From an uncultured Oscillospiraceae bacterium (GTDB taxonomy: Bacteria; Bacillota; Clostridia; Oscillospirales; Acutalibacteraceae): a DNA stretch of 16,364 bases. Position numbers and translations under genes: made by a program. Under the pieces are notes generated by a model that searched no databases, had not been told where the DNA came from, and worked only from the letters and a program-made list of their open reading frames with translations. Position 1 is the stretch's first letter. The number at the start of each line of letters is the position of its first letter. The stretch is from NCBI GenBank assembly GCA_900545655.1, contig UQZY01000039.1, forward strand, positions 1 through 16,364. Direction: 5' to 3'. Below, piece by piece: positions 13,916 to 16,364 of the stretch.

Positions 13916-14949
13916 TCCGTCGACCTCCTTTGCCTGTAAAGGAGGTATGCATAAAACGGCGCGCCTATAACGCCCGTAAGAATGCTAACCGGCATCTCAC
14001 CGATAGAAATGGTTCTTGTCACGGTATCAACGAGCAGCATAAAAATCCCGCCGACAAGCGCCGCTGTAGGAATGAGCTTTGTGTTTCCGGGGCCCACAAG
14101 AAGTCTTGCAAAATGAGGAATGACGAGTCCTACCCATCCTATGGTTCCCGAAAGGCAAACCGAGCTTGCGGTTATAAGCGTCGCGCAGAATATGGCAAGG
14201 TTTCTGATAAAGGTTACATTGGCGCCCAGAGACTTCGCCTCATTTTCTCCGAGAGAAAGAATATCTATCCACCAGGACATCGCAAGCAAAACTATAAGAG
14301 GAATTACTATCGTCGGCAAAATACTGACTATGTCCTTGAGCGTTACATACGAAAAGCTTCCCATTGTCCAGAAGGTTATGGCGGCGAGCTCTGTCTCCGG
14401 GTCTGCAACATACTTTATAAACCCCAGGACAGAGGACATGAGACCGCTTACTATTATGCCGGACAAAACAAGCGTTATATTTGATTTGCTTCTCATTGCA
14501 TACGGAATAAGCACTGTGAGCAAAACTGCGACAATACCCCCGAGAAAAGCCATTCCCTGCATGGCAATACCCGAAAGTGAGAGAAGTATCGCTACTGCCG
14601 CACCTATACAGGCTCCACTCGAAACGCCCAGAAAATCCGGTGCCACCAGCGGATTCTTAAAAATGCCCTGATAAGTCGCACCCGAAACCGAGAGTGCCAC
14701 TCCGCAGATTATACTTGCAATTATTCTCGGAAGTCTGAGCCCTATCACGACATTTCTAGCCATCTGCGTGTATTCGCCGGTTTTGCCGAAAATCTCGCAA
14801 AACAGAATCTCCATAGTCTGTGACGGCGTAACGGGATACTTGCCGACACACATTGCAAGTACAACAAGTATCAGCAAAACGGCGACAAGGAAAATATTGA
14901 GTGAAATTGTAAATGCCGTGCGTTGTTTTATCTCTGAGAATTTTTTCAT
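13912..14949 (-). CDS. FecCD-family ABC permease (probable molybdate/tungstate, MolB-like)
   Basis: This inner-membrane permease would form a homodimeric channel with the ATPase encoded next to it. The 345-residue product is strongly hydrophobic with about nine or ten predicted helices, beginning with a segment at about 13-34. It carries R-L-P-R (72-75) and the family block G-x-x-L-S-x-S-G-A-x-Y-Q-G (83-95), followed by N-P-L-V-A-P-D-F-L-G-V-S-S-G-A (99-113); G-E-N-E-A-K-S-L-G marks the cytoplasmic coupling loop. Family members import siderophores, cobalamin, haem or, in the MolBCA type, molybdate/tungstate. The ribosome site is weak (AGGA about 10 nt before the ATG). The 19-nt gap from the binding-protein gene and the 4-nt overlap with the ATPase gene indicate one transcript. 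Confidence 0.94.
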   Translation of the reverse strand: MKKFSEIKQRTAFTISLNIFLVAVLLILVVLAMCVGKYPVTPSQTMEILFCEIFGKTGEYTQMARNVVIGLRLPRIIASIICGVALSVSGATYQGIFKNPLVAPDFLGVSSGACIGAAVAILLSLSGIAMQGMAFLGGIVAVLLTVLIPYAMRSKSNITLVLSGIIVSGLMSSVLGFIKYVADPETELAAITFWTMGSFSYVTLKDIVSILPTIVIPLIVLLAMSWWIDILSLGENEAKSLGANVTFIRNLAIFCATLITASSVCLSGTIGWVGLVIPHFARLLVGPGNTKLIPTAALVGGIFMLLVDTVTRTISIGEMPVSILTGVIGAPFYAYLLYRQRRSTE

Positions 14950-14968
14950 CTTTTCAGCGTCCTGTTTT

Positions 14969-16024
14969 TCAGTATCCTATAGCTTCACCGTCAAACGTCT
15001 TTCCGTACATCGTTTTGTAGAATTCATCGACCTTTTTCTGCAGCTGTTCATCGGAAAAGCACTCTGGGTGCATCTTGTTTATCATAAAATAAGTTGCGAG
15101 GACAAAACCCGTTCCGGGCATATCCCACGAGTCTTTTTGTGCGGGTATTTTATAAACATTTCCGCTCTTTACTGCCTTTACCGCGGACCATGCCTTGTCA
15201 CTCATCAAATCTTCAACCTTATAGTCAAGAGCCCCCGAGCTTGTTACAAATATATACTCCGGGTTGAGTTCAAAAACCTTTTCCGTGCCTATGTCCACCC
15301 AGTTGGTTTTGTCGTTTATTCCCTTTATAACAGGAACGGAGCCGGCGTACTCTAAAAGACAGGTCTGAAGCATATCATCTCCCGCAACTCTTCCCGGCTG
15401 CGTTCCGAGTACAAGTGCCGTGGGCTTATTTTCATCCTTTATCCCTGCGGTGACAGTCTTGATGTTTTCAAGCTGAGCTTCGATATATGACGCGATTTCC
15501 TCCGCTCTCTCCTCAACACCGCAAACCTTTCCTACCAGCCTGTATGTTTTTATTATCTCCTCGGGAGTTTCCGCACTTATTGTAACTGTCGGTATACCGA
15601 GCCTCGACGCAATTTCGATATTTTGCGGCATCCCCGTCTTGCAAAAATATACGGAGGGATTTGCCTTTGCCATTGCCTCCTGGTCGATATTGTAGTTGCC
15701 TATAGTACCGACATCACCTATACGCTCGTCACACATCTTCATAAAGGCCTTATTTTTGAACGCTATGCCCACAGCCCTGTCTGTAAGACCGAGGCTTACA
15801 AAAACAGGTGTGAGAACTCCGTAGGTAGAGGCTAAAGTGTTAGTCTTTGTATCCTTCGAAACTTCAACGTCCCTTCCGGACATATCCGTAACCGTTATAA
15901 CATCTTCCTTTTTTGAAGCCTCGCCGTCTTTTTTATTGCTTTCCGAGACCTTGCAGGACGAAAAAGAAAAAAGAATGCAAAGGGTCAGAAGAAAAGCAAT
16001 TTCCCTTTTAAAGATTTTTTTCAT
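14969..16024 (-). CDS. Periplasmic-type binding lipoprotein of a FecCD importer (class III, BtuF/MolA-like)
   Basis: This is the solute-binding partner of the downstream permease and ATPase. Numbering from the ATG at 16024, the 351-residue product has a basic start, a hydrophobic core (about 10-22) and lipobox F-S-S-C with Cys24, so it should be a lipid-anchored surface protein. After a charged linker (about 26-40) the mature region begins with V-T-V-T-D-M-S-G-R-D-V-E-V, the normal opening of helical-backbone (BtuF/FhuD/MolA) binding proteins, and has the A-N-P-S-V-Y-F and L-N-P-E-Y-I-F-V elements of the two lobes. Ligand in this family ranges from iron chelates to cobalamin to molybdate/tungstate; the operon points to the oxyanion. 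An ATG at 16030 would overlap the upstream stop (ATGA), but GGAG is only 2 nt before it and 8 nt before 16024. Confidence 0.9.
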   Translation of the reverse strand: MKKIFKREIAFLLTLCILFSFSSCKVSESNKKDGEASKKEDVITVTDMSGRDVEVSKDTKTNTLASTYGVLTPVFVSLGLTDRAVGIAFKNKAFMKMCDERIGDVGTIGNYNIDQEAMAKANPSVYFCKTGMPQNIEIASRLGIPTVTISAETPEEIIKTYRLVGKVCGVEERAEEIASYIEAQLENIKTVTAGIKDENKPTALVLGTQPGRVAGDDMLQTCLLEYAGSVPVIKGINDKTNWVDIGTEKVFELNPEYIFVTSSGALDYKVEDLMSDKAWSAVKAVKSGNVYKIPAQKDSWDMPGTGFVLATYFMINKMHPECFSDEQLQKKVDEFYKTMYGKTFDGEAIGY

Positions 16025-16026
16025 AA

Positions 16027-16364
16027 TCATATCTCCGAACTGAAAAATTCAAGAAAATCTCTTGTTTCGCTATGAGACGGTGTGTTAAGCACCCTAGACG
16101 CACTTCCGTGTTCAACTATCCTGCCGTCCTTCATAAAGATTACTTCATCCGAAATTCGCCTTGCCTGACTTACGGAATGAGTTACCACGATAACCGTTGC
16201 CGGTCTTTTGTTTTTATAGTCAAGGAAAAGTTCCTCCGAAAGAAGCGTTGATTCGATATCCATGGCTGCGGTCGGCTCGTCGAGAAGCAATAAATCCGCT
16301 CCTGTCATAAGAGTCCTGCAAAGAGCCATTTTCGCCGTTTCTCCGCCGGAGAGTTTTGATGCGG
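16027..16364 (-). CDS. TupC-like ABC transporter ATPase (tungstate/oxyanion), N-terminus outside the window
   Basis: Only the C-terminal part is present; the frame is open to the right edge. The visible order is signature L-S-G-G-E, Walker B L-L-L-L-D-E-P-T, D-loop region, then switch V-V-T-H-S and Q-A-R-R-I-S-D-E-V-I-F-M, ending in an F-L-E-F-F element. The Q-A-R-R-I-x-D pattern after the switch His is common in TupC-type tungstate ATPases and their PstB/WtpC relatives, but polar-amino-acid ATPases cannot be ruled out from a fragment. Walker A lies beyond the window. It is the furthest upstream visible gene of the operon, and its stop lies 2 nt from the chosen start of the MolA-like gene. 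If the call holds, tupA and tupB should be found just to the right. Confidence 0.75.
   Translation of the reverse strand, partial: ASKLSGGETAKMALCRTLMTGADLLLLDEPTAAMDIESTLLSEELFLDYKNKRPATVIVVTHSVSQARRISDEVIFMKDGRIVEHGSASRVLNTPSHSETRDFLEFFSSEI

Noticed and set aside
13759..14484. 241-codon open frame on + opposite the ATPase and permease genes
   Set aside because: The product is highly basic and low in hydrophobic pattern, a shadow of the FecCD permease and ATPase genes on -.

Overview
The window looks like a chromosomal segment from a low-to-mid GC Bacillota bacterium, probably class Clostridia. The reasons are strong GGAGG-type Shine-Dalgarno sites before most genes, SpII lipoproteins, sigma-A promoters of the TTGACC-N17-TATAAT kind, and family assignments typical of anaerobic Clostridia (MoeA fused to a PBP-like domain, TupC-like ATPase, cytoplasmic GH3 glucosidase). 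I cannot name a genus. I see no rRNA, tRNA, CRISPR, insertion sequence or phage gene, and no gene-free stretch longer than 300 bases.

Left third (1-6620). A 5'-truncated M28-family peptidase homologue on + has lost most of its metal-binding and catalytic residues. It converges on a GH3 beta-glucosidase on -, and a 17-bp hairpin separates them. Upstream of the glucosidase is a textbook sigma-A promoter, then rmuC on -. rmuC diverges from a + strand lipoprotein of the oligopeptide-binding family (SBP family 5) that has no transporter partners here. A perfect 14-bp hairpin terminator closes this part.

Right two thirds (6642-16364), all on -. Eleven tightly packed genes form what looks like one operon. 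In transcription order they are: a TupC-like tungstate/oxyanion ATPase (cut by the window end), a FecCD-type ABC importer (lipoprotein binding protein, permease, ATPase), a class I SAM methyltransferase, a divergent MoaE-like protein, MoaA, a MogA/MoaB-type protein with a His-rich N-terminus, MoeA, a second MoeA fused to a periplasmic-binding-protein-like domain, and MoaC. Most junctions overlap or have gaps under 35 nt, and two Shine-Dalgarno sites lie inside the last codons of the preceding gene. The last gene runs into the shared terminator at 6578-6610.

Functionally the operon joins uptake of molybdate/tungstate to synthesis of the pterin cofactor: GTP to cPMP by MoaA and MoaC, then adenylylation by the MogA-type protein and metal insertion by MoeA. 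The molybdopterin-synthase step is the odd one. There is no MoaD and no MoeB in the window, and the only MoaE-like protein has altered active-site residues. The methyltransferase sitting beside it has no assigned role in cofactor synthesis. These two genes, with the MoeA-PBP fusion, are the best candidates for something not fully described. No MobA/MobB, ModE-like regulator or Mo/W enzyme is present in the window.
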